Positions 28,854-39,040 are shown, counted from the first letter of the stretch. The stretch: 64,000 bases of DNA from Kurthia sibirica (GCF_003143975.1 NZ_QFVR01000018.1:1-64000), one strand, 5' to 3'. Made by a program: numbers and translations. The notes: a model not told the origin generated them from the sequence alone.

Positions 28854-30092
28854 TTAAATTAACTCTAAGTTAGTCGTCCATTTATTGGCTTGCTCCGCAT
28901 AGGTCAATAAATCATCTGTCGTAATTGCAACCGATTGTTGCAGTATTTCTATTTTTTGCCAATCTGTACGCTCCAAAGCAATCGCCATATTCAAAATTGC
29001 CGACATTTCAGCATGTGTTCCTGAAATCGCATCGATAATCTCATCCGATAGCGGTAGCTGCGTCAAAATTGTATTTAATGGTTTTTCTAATAATGCATCA
29101 ATCAATGAAAACATGCCTACTAAAAAGTATTCTGAATAATTACGATAGCCTGCTTTTTTGGCAATCAATTCACATAGTTTGGCTCTGCATAACGAGGCTT
29201 TCATGAGTTCCTCATAGAGATCCGATCCTTTTTTACGACCTGATTCACGATAGGCTAATATATAGACCCATTTTTGTAAATCTGTTAAACCAAGTAATAA
29301 AATCGCCTGTTTAATAGAACGAATTTTTTTCTTCGTACGTTTTGACGATGTGTTGATTAGTTTTAATAATTTAAATGATAGCGCCACATCATGCTCAATT
29401 TGCTCTGCCAACTCATCAATATCTGGTTCAGGATTTTTTAATAATGCGATTACCTGATAGTATTGCAACATATTTGCTGGTATTTCATTGCCTTTAATAA
29501 TTTGTGGTTGCATAAAATAATAGCCTTGAAAAAGCCTATAACCAGCCATTCTTGCTTCAAAATAGTGCGTACGTGTTTCTACTTTTTCAGCCAATAGAAT
29601 AATATGAGGGTGTTCTTTTTTTAAACGTTGCTCCAGTGTAAAGCGCTGTTCTTCCGTTGTTGAGAGAAAATCGACTTTAATGATATCTGTCTGCTGGAAT
29701 AGTTGTGTATATAAATGAATATTCGATTGAATCATAAAATCATCGAGTGCTATACGGAAGCCCATTCGTTTAATTTGCTTCAAGCGTCGAATTAGTGTCG
29801 CGGTAATTGGAACATCTTCCAATACTTCCACGACAATGTCTTTTGGAGACAAACTTTCAAAAATATCGCTCATAATTAATTCTTCAGTAAAATTAATGAA
29901 GCATGGTGTACCATTTGCTAATTCATCAAAACCAATCGAAAAGAATGAATTAATCAATACTTCAATCGTTGCTCGATTTGAATCTATTGCTACAAACTCA
30001 TTTCTTTCCCCGCCGCTTCTATAGAGCAATTCATAGGCAAAGAGCTTTTCATCCATATCAAAAATCGGTTGTCTTCCGATAAATATTTCCAT
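28854..30092 (-). CDS. yuxH: EAL-HDOD two-domain signalling protein (YuxH-like)
   Basis: 412 aa. The N-terminal EAL-like domain (about 1-205) has YELLYR at the EAL position, NFTEE, VVEVLED, ALDDFMIQ, IKVDF, AEKVET and FQGYYF: many c-di-GMP phosphodiesterase residues remain, but the core signatures are altered (ELL, DDF without GTG). The C-terminal HDOD domain (about 205-400) includes DIDELAEQIEHDVALSFKLLKLINTS. Activity on c-di-GMP is therefore uncertain. It is transcribed alone. Confidence 0.85.
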   Translation of the reverse strand: MEIFIGRQPIFDMDEKLFAYELLYRSGGERNEFVAIDSNRATIEVLINSFFSIGFDELANGTPCFINFTEELIMSDIFESLSPKDIVVEVLEDVPITATLIRRLKQIKRMGFRIALDDFMIQSNIHLYTQLFQQTDIIKVDFLSTTEEQRFTLEQRLKKEHPHIILLAEKVETRTHYFEARMAGYRLFQGYYFMQPQIIKGNEIPANMLQYYQVIALLKNPEPDIDELAEQIEHDVALSFKLLKLINTSSKRTKKKIRSIKQAILLLGLTDLQKWVYILAYRESGRKKGSDLYEELMKASLCRAKLCELIAKKAGYRNYSEYFLVGMFSLIDALLEKPLNTILTQLPLSDEIIDAISGTHAEMSAILNMAIALERTDWQKIEILQQSVAITTDDLLTYAEQANKWTTNLELI

Positions 30093-30427
30093 TATCTTAC
30101 CCCTTCACTACTTTGCTTACCTAATCGAAAAATATGACTAAAGTATGTATTTTATTTCTATGTTACATAAAATAGACCCACTACACAAGTGTATTTATAC
30201 TTACTAAATTACTAGTATTTGCATTTTTTATTTTCTACTGATACTTCCTAGTCGTGAATCAAGTGAACTTCGCAAAATTACTGGGCTAAATGAAAACACT
30301 CTATTTATAGTGAATTTGGTAAAATTAACTCTCCATACGACAAGATATGCTTGTCTCCATCCATCTTTTTCATCTTATTTATGAAAGTTAAAAATGAGCC
30401 TGAGACACACGTATTTTCAACAGAGAA

Positions 30428-30461
30428 AATCCCGTATGATTTTTCGAAATCATACGGGATT
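30428..30461. terminator. Perfect 15-bp hairpin with TTCG loop inside the MITE
   Basis: The arms AATCCCGTATGATTT and AAATCATACGGGATT enclose TTCG, a stable tetraloop. No long T tract follows on either strand, but it may still end luxS transcription. Confidence 0.55.
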
Positions 30462-30481
30462 ATTCATTTCAATCCATTTAT

Positions 30482-30556
30482 GCTGCGAAAAATGCTTTCC
30501 GCGGACATGGGCTTCAAACGCCTCGTCACTGCATTCCTGTGGGGTTTTCTGCGCGT
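30482..30556. repeat. GC-rich dispersed intergenic repeat of Bacillales type
   Basis: The segment runs from TGCGAAAAATGCTTTCCGCG to TTCCTGTGGGG and TTTTCTGCGCG. From memory it resembles the 'CTTTCCGCGG ... CCTGTGGGG' intergenic repeat scattered through many Bacillus and Lysinibacillus genomes. Its base composition differs from the AT-rich surroundings. Function unknown. Confidence 0.5.
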
Positions 30557-30618
30557 TCAATTGATTTGATTATTTGCATTGGAGACATACTATTTTTGTT
30601 CTGTCCCAGGCTCATTTG

Positions 30619-31089
30619 TTATGATGGTGAAAATATCTCTGACCATGAAGCCCGTTGTGCAAGCATCTCTTGTGCAAGTTGTTGAGCACCCTCCAAACTA
30701 TGACTTGCAGCCCAGCCACATTGAATCTCATTGCAAGCAGGAACGGATTGTGCCACGGTTACATCTTGTAATGTTTTTTCAAGAATTGTCAACACTTCTT
30801 CATAGTCACTATGATTGATCAGTGACAGATAAAATCCAGTTTGACAACCCATGGGACTAAGATCGACTACTTGATTAGTATGTTCGCGTATTCTCTCCGC
30901 CATTAAATGTTCGAGCGAGTGTAGTGCTGGCATATCCATATGCGCCTTATTAGGTTGCTTGAAACGAAGGTCATACTTATATACCTCATCACCATATTGC
31001 CCTTTTTTAATGCCTGCAAGTCGAACAAATGGTGCGACTACTTTTGTATGATCCAAATTAAAACTTTCTACATTCATTTTCTCTGTCAT
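30619..31089 (-). CDS. luxS: S-ribosylhomocysteine lyase (autoinducer-2 synthase)
   Basis: 156 aa. The iron-binding HxxEH is in [15 protein letters not shown] (about 54-58), the active-site Cys is in [10 protein letters not shown] (about 84), and the third metal ligand region is [15 protein letters not shown]. It splits S-ribosylhomocysteine to homocysteine and DPD, the AI-2 precursor. Single gene with ribosome binding site AGAGGAG. The 259-bp upstream gap shows no SAM riboswitch. Confidence 0.97.
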   Translation of the reverse strand: MTEKMNVESFNLDHTKVVAPFVRLAGIKKGQYGDEVYKYDLRFKQPNKAHMDMPALHSLEHLMAERIREHTNQVVDLSPMGCQTGFYLSLINHSDYEEVLTILEKTLQDVTVAQSVPACNEIQCGWAASHSLEGAQQLAQEMLAQRASWSEIFSPS

Positions 31090-31348
31090 ATGAACACTCC
31101 TCTGTTTAATTATGAGAATATTCTAACATATTAAAAGTGAATAATATAGTTATCCTTTTCAATTCCTATAGAATAACTATGTTTTTTGTTATTTAGTATG
31201 CGCCAAGCTATATATAAATCATCATCAGGCCTATTTTTCTACTGCAATGCTCCATATGTCTGGCTGACAATCTCCTGCTATAATCAAAACCAAAAATGCA
31301 CCGTAATGAGTTGGTTATCCCTCCTAATTACGATGCATGCATTCACTA

Positions 31349-32005
31349 TTATTTACTTGTTTGTGGTTTTTTTCTCGATTTAATAAAACCAAATAGAGCC
31401 GGGATAACTGATAGTAGGATAATTACGATTAAAACCGTAGAGAAATTATCGCGTACAATTGGAATATTACCAAAGAAATAACCTAGCAGTGTACAGCTTA
31501 ATACCCATAACGCTGCACCGATTACATTGTACATGAGGAAGTAGCCATATTTCATGCGGCTTGCTCCCGCTACAAATGGAATAAATGTACGTATGAATGG
31601 CATAAATCTTGCTATAACAATGGTTTTACCACCATGTTTATTGAAAAAGGCTTCTGCTTTGTGCATTTTATCTTGATTAATAAATCGGCCCATAAAAGAA
31701 CCGGGTGTAATAGTCGTACCCACTTTTTTACCAATTTCATAATTGAGTGAGTCACCTAACACGGCGGCTGTGAAAAATACAATTAATAAAATAGGAAGGC
31801 TTAAAGAGCCTAATGCTGAAAATGTACCTGCTGCAAATAAAAGAGAATCACCTGGTAAAAATGGGAAAATAACAACACCTGTTTCGACGAATACGATACT
31901 AAATAAAATACCATATGTCCAATTACCAAAATCTCTTATAATCTCTACTAAATGCTGATCGATATGCAGGATAAAACTAATGATGCTTTCAATCATCATA
32001 ATCAT
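31349..32005 (-). CDS. DedA-family membrane protein
   Basis: 218 aa with four to five hydrophobic segments. The family motif FPFLPGDSLLFAAG is at about 48-61, and FxRFMPFIRTFIPFVAG, with conserved Arg and Gly, at about 135-155. DedA proteins are needed for membrane potential and lipid-carrier turnover; some act as undecaprenyl-phosphate or phospholipid flippases. Which substrate applies here is not known. The start (MIMM) is ambiguous by nine bases. Confidence 0.9.
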   Translation of the reverse strand: MIMMIESIISFILHIDQHLVEIIRDFGNWTYGILFSIVFVETGVVIFPFLPGDSLLFAAGTFSALGSLSLPILLIVFFTAAVLGDSLNYEIGKKVGTTITPGSFMGRFINQDKMHKAEAFFNKHGGKTIVIARFMPFIRTFIPFVAGASRMKYGYFLMYNVIGAALWVLSCTLLGYFFGNIPIVRDNFSTVLIVIILLSVIPALFGFIKSRKKPQTSK

Positions 32006-32123
32006 CGTCTAAACTCACAACCCTTTTCTATACATTCTATGTTAATCATACGTTTTTCGGTCATTACTGTCACGTATTACGTAACGATTCGAATATAAAA
32101 AGGTTGCTAAAAAACAAAAAATA

Positions 32124-34100
32124 TTACAATTTTTTGTCGAACCAATCGGTAATTACCGATAATCTTTCCTGTCGTAAGTTTGGTAGGCCGGTACGCGATA
32201 AATTATGGCTCGCTTGTGGGAAACGGATAAAGCTAACTTCCTTGTTCTTTCGCTTCATCGCTACATATAGTTGCTCTGCCTGTTCAATCGGACAACGATC
32301 ATCGTTTTCACTATGAATAATCATCAATGGCGTTGTCATTTGATCTACGTATTTTAATGGTGAATGCAGCCATAATTTTTCTAAATCTGTCAAATCAACT
32401 GTCATCTGCCACTGCGTAAAGTAATAACCAATGTCTGAAACACCATGCAAACTAACCCAATTTGAAATAGAACGTTGCGTTAATGCAGCTTTAAAACGCG
32501 ATGTATGCCCAATAATCCAGTTTGTCATAAAGCCTCCATAGCTACCACCTGTAACGCCTAAACGATCGCGATCAATCCAACTATGCTCATCTAAAATAGC
32601 ATCCACAGAAGCCATTAAATCACGGAAATCACCACCACCATAATCCCCCCTTACTCCATTGACGAATTGTTGGCTATAACTGTGGCTTCCACGTGGATTG
32701 ACATAGAGAACAGCATAATCTTGAGCCGCAAGTACTTGCATTTCATGAACAAATGTATTGGCGTACATCATATGTGGTCCACCATGAATCGCAAGTATTA
32801 ACGGATATTTTTGCCCCTCTTTATAATGAGCTGGCTTCATAAACCAACCCCATACCAATTCTCCATCACTTATTGTATTGATCATTTCCGGTTTGATCAT
32901 TGTCGTCGCTTGTTCATATTCACGATTAAATGTAGTGAGCTGACACATCTCTCCTGTTGCAATTTCTAATCGATATAATTCACCAACAGTTGTTGTTGTG
33001 CTGACAGTTAATAGTGCATAAAGACCATCCTTTGTAACATCATAGCCATAGACATGCTGTTCTTCTGGGGATGCTGGATAAATCGCACCATTTAATGTTG
33101 CATAATACAAGCGAACATCTCCCATTGATGACAGTTGGAAGTACAGGTCATTGTCTATCGTCCAAACGACTGAAGGTGCATGTGCATCTTGTTGAACATC
33201 ACCGATAGCATAATCACCAACAGGTAAATCCATCTCTTGCGTTAATACCATATGATATTTTTCGTTCATATTATACACATAAATTTGGTTATGCATAGCA
33301 TTCTTATACGGTTCATTTAGCGAACCTTCAAATGCTAACCACTGATCATCATATGAAAATGCCGCTCCGCCAAATTGACCATCCTCTGCCATAACAATTG
33401 TTTGCTCAAATGTTTGGCTATCAATTAACACTAATTTACTTGTGAAATCATCATCATTGGCTTGTGAGCTTACTGTCACAGCAAGCATCTTACCATCATG
33501 TGACCTACTTGAAATCGTATAGTCATTATCATCTTGCGTGATTCTTTCTATCGCCTTCGTTGCTAAATCAATTTTACCAAGTTGATTTTTTTTCGTTACA
33601 TCGAGCAAACCTATACCATCTAATTTATAGCGCAAGCCATCTACAAAATAAGCATGTGGATTTTTATCTACTTTTTCACTTTGCGTTATGCCAAATGACT
33701 CTCCTGCCTTCACCTTAGCAGTAAAATATAGTTCTTTATTATCTTCGGACCAACAGTAGGAGGATAAATTATCAAGATTGTCTGTAATGAGCTGCGCCTC
33801 ACCACCATCTTTATTCAATATATACAATGCTTTTTTATCATTTCTAGTGGAGTGAAACGACACATATTGCCCATCTGCTGACCACTGCACCATCGCTATT
33901 TGTTCCTGAGCAAAGGTCCATTGTTGTAAATCCATTGTTAGTAAATCGACATGCCATAATTCAGCGTAATATGTATTTTTTTCGTTGTCCATTATCGTTT
34001 TAATAAATACTGCCTCAACATCATTTGGTGAAATAATGGGCTGCGTAATCGAATTTAAATCGTATAAATCTTCTTTTTGTACAAATTTAGTCATTTTCAT
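32124..34100 (-). CDS. S9 family peptidase (acylaminoacyl-peptidase/YuxL-like)
   Basis: 658 aa. The N-terminal beta-propeller (about 1-400) has WD40/TolB-like repeats. The C-terminal alpha/beta hydrolase domain carries GGSYGGFMTNW with the nucleophile Ser, HSENDDRCPIEQ with the Asp and FPQASHNLSR with the His. No signal peptide, so a cytoplasmic peptide hydrolase is expected. Ribosome binding site AGGAGG at 5 nt. Divergent from the amino-acid permease. Confidence 0.93.
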   Translation of the reverse strand: MKMTKFVQKEDLYDLNSITQPIISPNDVEAVFIKTIMDNEKNTYYAELWHVDLLTMDLQQWTFAQEQIAMVQWSADGQYVSFHSTRNDKKALYILNKDGGEAQLITDNLDNLSSYCWSEDNKELYFTAKVKAGESFGITQSEKVDKNPHAYFVDGLRYKLDGIGLLDVTKKNQLGKIDLATKAIERITQDDNDYTISSRSHDGKMLAVTVSSQANDDDFTSKLVLIDSQTFEQTIVMAEDGQFGGAAFSYDDQWLAFEGSLNEPYKNAMHNQIYVYNMNEKYHMVLTQEMDLPVGDYAIGDVQQDAHAPSVVWTIDNDLYFQLSSMGDVRLYYATLNGAIYPASPEEQHVYGYDVTKDGLYALLTVSTTTTVGELYRLEIATGEMCQLTTFNREYEQATTMIKPEMINTISDGELVWGWFMKPAHYKEGQKYPLILAIHGGPHMMYANTFVHEMQVLAAQDYAVLYVNPRGSHSYSQQFVNGVRGDYGGGDFRDLMASVDAILDEHSWIDRDRLGVTGGSYGGFMTNWIIGHTSRFKAALTQRSISNWVSLHGVSDIGYYFTQWQMTVDLTDLEKLWLHSPLKYVDQMTTPLMIIHSENDDRCPIEQAEQLYVAMKRKNKEVSFIRFPQASHNLSRTGLPNLRQERLSVITDWFDKKL

Positions 34101-34392
34101 TCATTCCTCCTCTTTAATTCATTATAGTATATCCCCTTCATTTATTACAAAAAATTGTATTTTATGAGCAAATAAGGTATGTTGTTAAAATAATAGGGAT
34201 GAACACCTCAATAGTATATGGAGACAACACTAGTTATAACTTGAGAAACACTTTATATAATAATAATAGTCGGAAGTATATTTATTTTCTGAATAGTACA
34301 GTCAAAATAAGTTGTTTATATCATGAAAAATAAAAAACTCTATGCTATTATATTATATAAACATTATAAAATCACATCGAGGAGTTGTTTAC

Positions 34393-35751
34393 ATGAGCAA
34401 CAAGCAACCTGGGCTTCAAAGGGGTTTAGAATCACGACATATTACACTAATGTCACTCGGTGCTGCAATTGGCGTCGGACTATTTCTTGGCTCAGCTGGT
34501 GCCATACAACTAGCAGGGCCAGCTGTATTAATTACATATGCACTTGGTGGATTAGCCATCTATTTAGTTATGAGAGCATTAGGTGAAATTGCAGTTGAAA
34601 ATCCAGTAGCGGGTTCTTTTAGTCGTTATGCACAAGATTTTATTGGACCACTTGCTGGTTTTATTACCGGTTGGAATTATTGGTTCCTCTGGATTGTGAC
34701 ATGTATGGCTGAAATCACAGCAGTTGGTATTTATATGACTTTATGGTTCCCAGACTCTCCACGTTGGATCTGGGCATTGGCTGCTCTTGTCTTAATGACA
34801 TTAGTCAATCTCATTGCAGCAAAAGTATTTGGGGAATTTGAATTTTGGTTTGCGCTCATTAAAGTGGTTGCGATTATCGCGATGATTCTAATTGGATTAG
34901 CCATTATTCTCTTTGGTATCGGCAACAGTGGCGATGCCATGGGCTTCTCTAATCTTTGGTCACATGGTGGATTTATGCCAAACGGCTTTAGCGGAGTAAT
35001 CGCGGCATTACCGATTGTTATGTTTGCCTACTTAGGCGTTGAAATGATTGGTGTAACCGCTGGTGAAGCGAATAACCCACGTAAGACCATCCCAAAAGCG
35101 ATTAATACGGTATTATGGCGTGTGCTCATTTTCTATATTGGTGCCATTACTGTTATTTTAGCCATTTATCCTTGGAATGAAATGACTGGAGATCAAAGTC
35201 CATTTGTCATGATGTTCGAAAATGTCGGCATTCGTTATGCTGCAGGTATTTTAAACTTCGTCGTACTAACAGCTGCTTTATCCAGTTGTAATAGTGGTAT
35301 TTTCAGTACAGGTCGTATGTTGTTTAATCTAGCAGGTCAAAAACAAGCACCTAAGATTTTTCATCATGTTGGCAAAACTGGTGTACCTACAATTGCGATT
35401 ATTTTTTCGGCAATTGTATTATTAATAGGTGTTGTATTAAATTACTTCTTAGATAAAAAAGTCTTTATTTATATTACAAGTGTATCGACATTTGGGGCTG
35501 TATGGACATGGATTATCATTCTCGTATCCCAAATCAACTATAGAAAAACATTAACAAAGGAAGCCGTTGCCAAGCTGACTTTTAGAAACAAATTCTATCC
35601 GTTTGGTTCTTATTTCGCCATTGCCTTTCTACTAATGGTTGTGGTCTTAATGTTCTTCAATGATGATACACGTATCGCCTTAATTGTTGGACCTTTATGG
35701 ATTGCGATCCTTGTACTATTCTATGTAATTCGGAAAGATAAAATGAAATAA
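34393..35751 (+). CDS. APC-family amino acid permease
   Basis: 452 aa from the ATG at 34393, with GAGGAG at 9 nt. Twelve membrane segments are predicted by eye. The N-terminal motif RHITLMSLGAAIGVGLFLGSAGAIQLAGP is that of the amino acid transporter (AAT) group, with the helix-1 GAAIGVGLF substrate motif. The nearest Bacillus relatives are the alanine/proline/aromatic permeases such as AlaP (YtnA). Substrate not assigned. Confidence 0.92.
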   Translation: MSNKQPGLQRGLESRHITLMSLGAAIGVGLFLGSAGAIQLAGPAVLITYALGGLAIYLVMRALGEIAVENPVAGSFSRYAQDFIGPLAGFITGWNYWFLWIVTCMAEITAVGIYMTLWFPDSPRWIWALAALVLMTLVNLIAAKVFGEFEFWFALIKVVAIIAMILIGLAIILFGIGNSGDAMGFSNLWSHGGFMPNGFSGVIAALPIVMFAYLGVEMIGVTAGEANNPRKTIPKAINTVLWRVLIFYIGAITVILAIYPWNEMTGDQSPFVMMFENVGIRYAAGILNFVVLTAALSSCNSGIFSTGRMLFNLAGQKQAPKIFHHVGKTGVPTIAIIFSAIVLLIGVVLNYFLDKKVFIYITSVSTFGAVWTWIIILVSQINYRKTLTKEAVAKLTFRNKFYPFGSYFAIAFLLMVVVLMFFNDDTRIALIVGPLWIAILVLFYVIRKDKMK

Positions 35752-35761
35752 ATAATGAATA

Positions 35762-35807
35762 AAAACCCGTTTGAAGTCAGTTTTTCTGCCTTCAAACGGG
35801 TTTTCTT
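35762..35807. terminator. Bidirectional terminator between the permease and the small membrane protein gene
   Basis: The stem AAACCCGTTTGAAG/CTTCAAACGGGTTT (about 14 bp) has A and T tracts on both sides. It serves the convergent genes on each side. Confidence 0.9.
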
Positions 35808-35808
35808 T

Positions 35809-36069
35809 TTATTTTTTATGTTGAGAATCTTCATCTAAATCAATATCCATTGGCTTATGATATTCGTCTTCAGTATGCTGCTCTACTTTTTCTTTTGTTT
35901 GTGTGATAGGCGATGAACTGTCCATATTAGGTGAAACACCTCTGGTCATATCATCAAATGGTTTGAATTCGCTATCAATCGACTTCTTGCGAATCACCAG
36001 TTTGACAATTGGTATTAAAATAAGAATTAATAGTAATATACTGACTGCAATTGCAATAAAATTCCCCAT
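35809..36069 (-). CDS. Small single-span membrane protein of unknown function
   Basis: 86 aa from the ATG at 36069, with AGGAGG at 9 nt. A membrane segment (about 5-27, IAIAVSILLLILILIPIVKLVI) is followed by an acidic, polar, His-rich tail (DEYHKPMDIDLDEDSQHKK). No family recognised. Confidence 0.7.
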   Translation of the reverse strand: MGNFIAIAVSILLLILILIPIVKLVIRKKSIDSEFKPFDDMTRGVSPNMDSSSPITQTKEKVEQHTEDEYHKPMDIDLDEDSQHKK

Positions 36070-36329
36070 AATAATCGCCCTCCTCACCAAATTTTTAAAC
36101 AGTTACTGCATCTAGTGTACATTTATTCACTAAAAAAAGAAAATTCGCAACTGGTTAATTTTGTCTATTGTATAGTGAGTAGTTGATTCAGCAGCTGTTT
36201 GCATGAATGGACTAACGCAAAAATTCCCCACGCTCAATATTCGATAGCCTGATTGAATTCTTTCATGTCAACGGATGATCCGGCATCAACTGAAGCTGAA
36301 AATAGCAACAAATAGCATAAAATCAAAAA

Positions 36330-36357
36330 AAAAGAGTGAAGCCCTTGCCCCACTCTA
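36330..36357 (-). terminator. Terminator overlapping the stop codon of the permease gene
   Basis: The minus-strand stem AGAGTG/CACTCT (loop GGGCAAGGGCTT) is followed by nine U. Its 5' arm starts within the TAG stop. It ends the BceRSAB-type transcript. Confidence 0.75.
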
Positions 36358-38301
36358 TGTTCCAATTTTCAAATGTGCTAAATAACGCCAACGAATTAAA
36401 TAAAAATAAAATACTTGGATACAAGTAATCAAACTCATCACAAAAAGAATTTCTTTCATAATTGATAAATCTGCGATTCCTTTCCAAAATACTTGCAACG
36501 CTATAAAAGCAAATGTGCTATTTAACATCGCAATTCCCCATGGTAGGAAAAATTGTGGAATGAGTTGACGATTGACGAGTTTACGCATTTCTTTAGATGT
36601 TAAGCCCATTCTTTGTAGTGTTTCATACTGTTTCTTTTCTTCTTCTAAGTTCGTATATAACTTAAAGTAAATAAAACTTCCAGCAGCTAAAAAGAATACG
36701 GATGATGCAAGTAAACCAATAAATAATAAGAGTGCAAATGTCGAACGAATAAACGAATAATCCAAACCAGTATTTTCAAAATAGAAAGGCAGATTGTCTT
36801 CATTCCCCGTTGCGTACGCCGAGTTCATAATGGCATCGAGATTATGGCCAATTGTTTTTGTTTCCTGCCATTTTGGTACATTGAAAATATAAAGATGCCT
36901 TGATGAGGATACGCCATCAAGCCCCTTAATTGGTGCATAAATAGATTCAAAATCCTTATCATTGACAATAATTTGATTGGTTCCCATTTTATCTGCAGCG
37001 AAAATAATTTTAGGATAGGCCGATTCAATATGCAATTTCACATTGGATTCCTTTAAAACCGTTGTAACATTTTCTTTTTTCAATGATTTTAACGAGTCTT
37101 CCGAATAGGCTAAAAACATCGATTGTCCTTTTTTCAGTGATACGAGAGGATAACCAAGTGACATTGCTAAATTATTAAGATCCGTTTCACTTATAATACG
37201 CACCGGCGCTTCTGTATTTGATGATGTCTGTCTTTTGACAACCACCCGATCTAGACGATAGCTCAGTTTCGCATCCTGTAGTTCCGATTGTATTTGCTGG
37301 ACATGCGCACGTTCATAGGGGTTTTTCAACGTACTTGTGTAGACCAAGCTTAACGGATTCAGTTGATGGTATTGGTGTGAAAATGTCGACAGTGAACTCA
37401 ATGTACCAATTGCTAAAAAAGCAATCGTTGATACCATGCTTGAAATGAAAAACATGCGCGAGTTTTCCTTCAACATCCCCCCTACTTCAGATACAGAAAT
37501 AAGACGATATTTATGCCAGTAAAGTCGTTTGTTTTTCTTAATAATTTTTAAAAACACTTGGATTGAGTCCGTGAAAAATAAATAGGTTCCTAACGTGATG
37601 ACTGGTGGTAATAACCCTGCTAAAGTAAGTAAATTATCCTTTGTCGTATGCGCAGCTGCATAATAACCGACACCTAACAGTAAGAAACCCGCCAATGCGC
37701 GCACCCAAGAAAATTTGACATCTTGTAATGTCTTTTGGTAGCCACGAATAAGATGAAGTACATTATCATCCTTTATTGTTAGTATGCTGACATACGATAT
37801 GACGATGAATAATGTCGTAAATGTACCAATTGTTAAAGCAAATGGTTTCCACGAGAAATAGAGCATTAATGATTTTATATCTAATATTTCGCGTACGATC
37901 ATAAAAAAGAATTTAGAGAATGCAAAACCAAATAGAATGCCTACTACTATAGACGTCATTCCGATTATTAATATTTCAAATAACACGAGTTTATTCAGTT
38001 GTTTTTTTTCCATTCCTAAATGGATGAGAATACCAAACTCCTTTGATCGCGCTTGTAAAAAAGCACGCATGGAATAAAACAGAAAAAATAACATAAATAA
38101 TACTAAGATTACTTCTGCAACAAGCATGCCACGAAAAGCTATTTCGGTAACGAATTCATTTTCCACCCTCGGATGATACATAAGCATGGAATAGATGAAA
38201 AAAACCATCACCGAGGAAATACTAGCCATAAAAAAAGCAGCATAGATTCGGCGATTTCGAATTACATTACGGAAGGCGAGCTGACGTAAAGTCACCGACA
38301 T
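36355..38301 (-). CDS. BceB-type ABC transporter permease
   Basis: 648 aa. FtsX-like regions at both ends: helices 1-4 in about 20-180 and 8-10 in about 525-640, with a large extracellular domain (about 300-505) between helices 7 and 8, the hallmark of Bce permeases that recognise peptide antibiotics or lipid-II-cycle intermediates. It starts within the last codons of the ATPase gene. It works with the adjacent two-component system as flux sensor and detoxifier; the inducing peptide cannot be read from sequence. Confidence 0.93.
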   Translation of the reverse strand: MSVTLRQLAFRNVIRNRRIYAAFFMASISSVMVFFIYSMLMYHPRVENEFVTEIAFRGMLVAEVILVLFMLFFLFYSMRAFLQARSKEFGILIHLGMEKKQLNKLVLFEILIIGMTSIVVGILFGFAFSKFFFMIVREILDIKSLMLYFSWKPFALTIGTFTTLFIVISYVSILTIKDDNVLHLIRGYQKTLQDVKFSWVRALAGFLLLGVGYYAAAHTTKDNLLTLAGLLPPVITLGTYLFFTDSIQVFLKIIKKNKRLYWHKYRLISVSEVGGMLKENSRMFFISSMVSTIAFLAIGTLSSLSTFSHQYHQLNPLSLVYTSTLKNPYERAHVQQIQSELQDAKLSYRLDRVVVKRQTSSNTEAPVRIISETDLNNLAMSLGYPLVSLKKGQSMFLAYSEDSLKSLKKENVTTVLKESNVKLHIESAYPKIIFAADKMGTNQIIVNDKDFESIYAPIKGLDGVSSSRHLYIFNVPKWQETKTIGHNLDAIMNSAYATGNEDNLPFYFENTGLDYSFIRSTFALLLFIGLLASSVFFLAAGSFIYFKLYTNLEEEKKQYETLQRMGLTSKEMRKLVNRQLIPQFFLPWGIAMLNSTFAFIALQVFWKGIADLSIMKEILFVMSLITCIQVFYFYLIRWRYLAHLKIGT

Positions 38302-39040
38302 TCCCCCCCAATAAACTTAGGACGTTTAAGATGCTTTGAAAAAAAGTTTGACGCTGGTTATCACGATAAATTTCATTGAAATACTCGCCATCTTTAATAA
38401 AAAGTACGCGATCACAATAACTAGCAGCAATCGGATCATGCGTTACCATAACAATCGTAGCATTTTCACGCTTATTGATACGTCCGAGTAATTCCAAAAC
38501 ATCTTTTGTTGATTTTGAGTCTAAGTTGCCTGTTGGTTCATCTGCTAAAATAAGCATAGGTTGGTGTATGAGCGCACGTCCGATAGCTGTTTTTTGTGCC
38601 TGTCCGCCAGATATTTCATTTGGGCGTTTCTCTAAAATCGATGTAATACCTAACTCTTGCGCCAATTGTTGCACCCGTTGCTGCATTTCCACTACTTTTA
38701 CATCTGCTAAAGTGAGTGGCAACACCATATTTTCTTCGACATTTAACATTTGTAAAAGATTAAAGTCTTGAAAAATAAAACCAAGTTGTTTACGTCTAAA
38801 CTGAGCCAATTCTGTTTTATTCAATGCATGTGGATTCACACCATTTAATTCAATATGTCCTGAAGTGGGACGATCAATCGTTGATATTACGTTTAAAAGT
38901 GTCGTCTTACCACTACCTGATGGACCCATAATTGCGACAAACTCACCTTTTTCAACCTCAAAGCTAAATTGATTTAAAGCGCGATGAGTCACCTTGCCCT
39001 CATAAACCTTTGTCACATCTTCAATTTTCAATAAAGCCAT
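38267..39040 (-). CDS. BceA-type ABC transporter ATP-binding protein
   Basis: 257 aa. Walker A GPSGSGKTTLL (about 39-49), Q-loop QDFNLL, signature ISGGQAQKTAIGRAL, Walker B LILADEPTGNLDS and H-loop VTHDP. The C-terminal ILNVLSLLGGNVGD tail is typical of Bce ATPases. Partner of the next permease; the two reading frames overlap by 35 nt. Confidence 0.95.
   Translation of the reverse strand: MALLKIEDVTKVYEGKVTHRALNQFSFEVEKGEFVAIMGPSGSGKTTLLNVISTIDRPTSGHIELNGVNPHALNKTELAQFRRKQLGFIFQDFNLLQMLNVEENMVLPLTLADVKVVEMQQRVQQLAQELGITSILEKRPNEISGGQAQKTAIGRALIHQPMLILADEPTGNLDSKSTKDVLELLGRINKRENATIVMVTHDPIAASYCDRVLFIKDGEYFNEIYRDNQRQTFFQSILNVLSLLGGNVGDFTSARLP

Larger units (their letters stand above)
30392..30617. 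mobile_element. MITE-like element with inverted ends next to luxS
   Basis: A 226-bp element with 16-bp inverted ends (AAATGAGCCTGAGACA at 30392-30407 and TGTCCCAGGCTCATTT at 30602-30617, 15 of 16 matching). It encodes no protein. Inside are a perfect 15-bp hairpin and a GC-rich segment. Its right end lies 1 bp from the luxS stop codon, so it forms the 3' end region of the luxS transcript. The remaining gap to the EAL-HDOD gene (30093-30391) holds nothing recognisable. Confidence 0.6.

Noticed and set aside
31090-31348. SAM riboswitch upstream of luxS
   Set aside because: No S-box consensus found in this gap.
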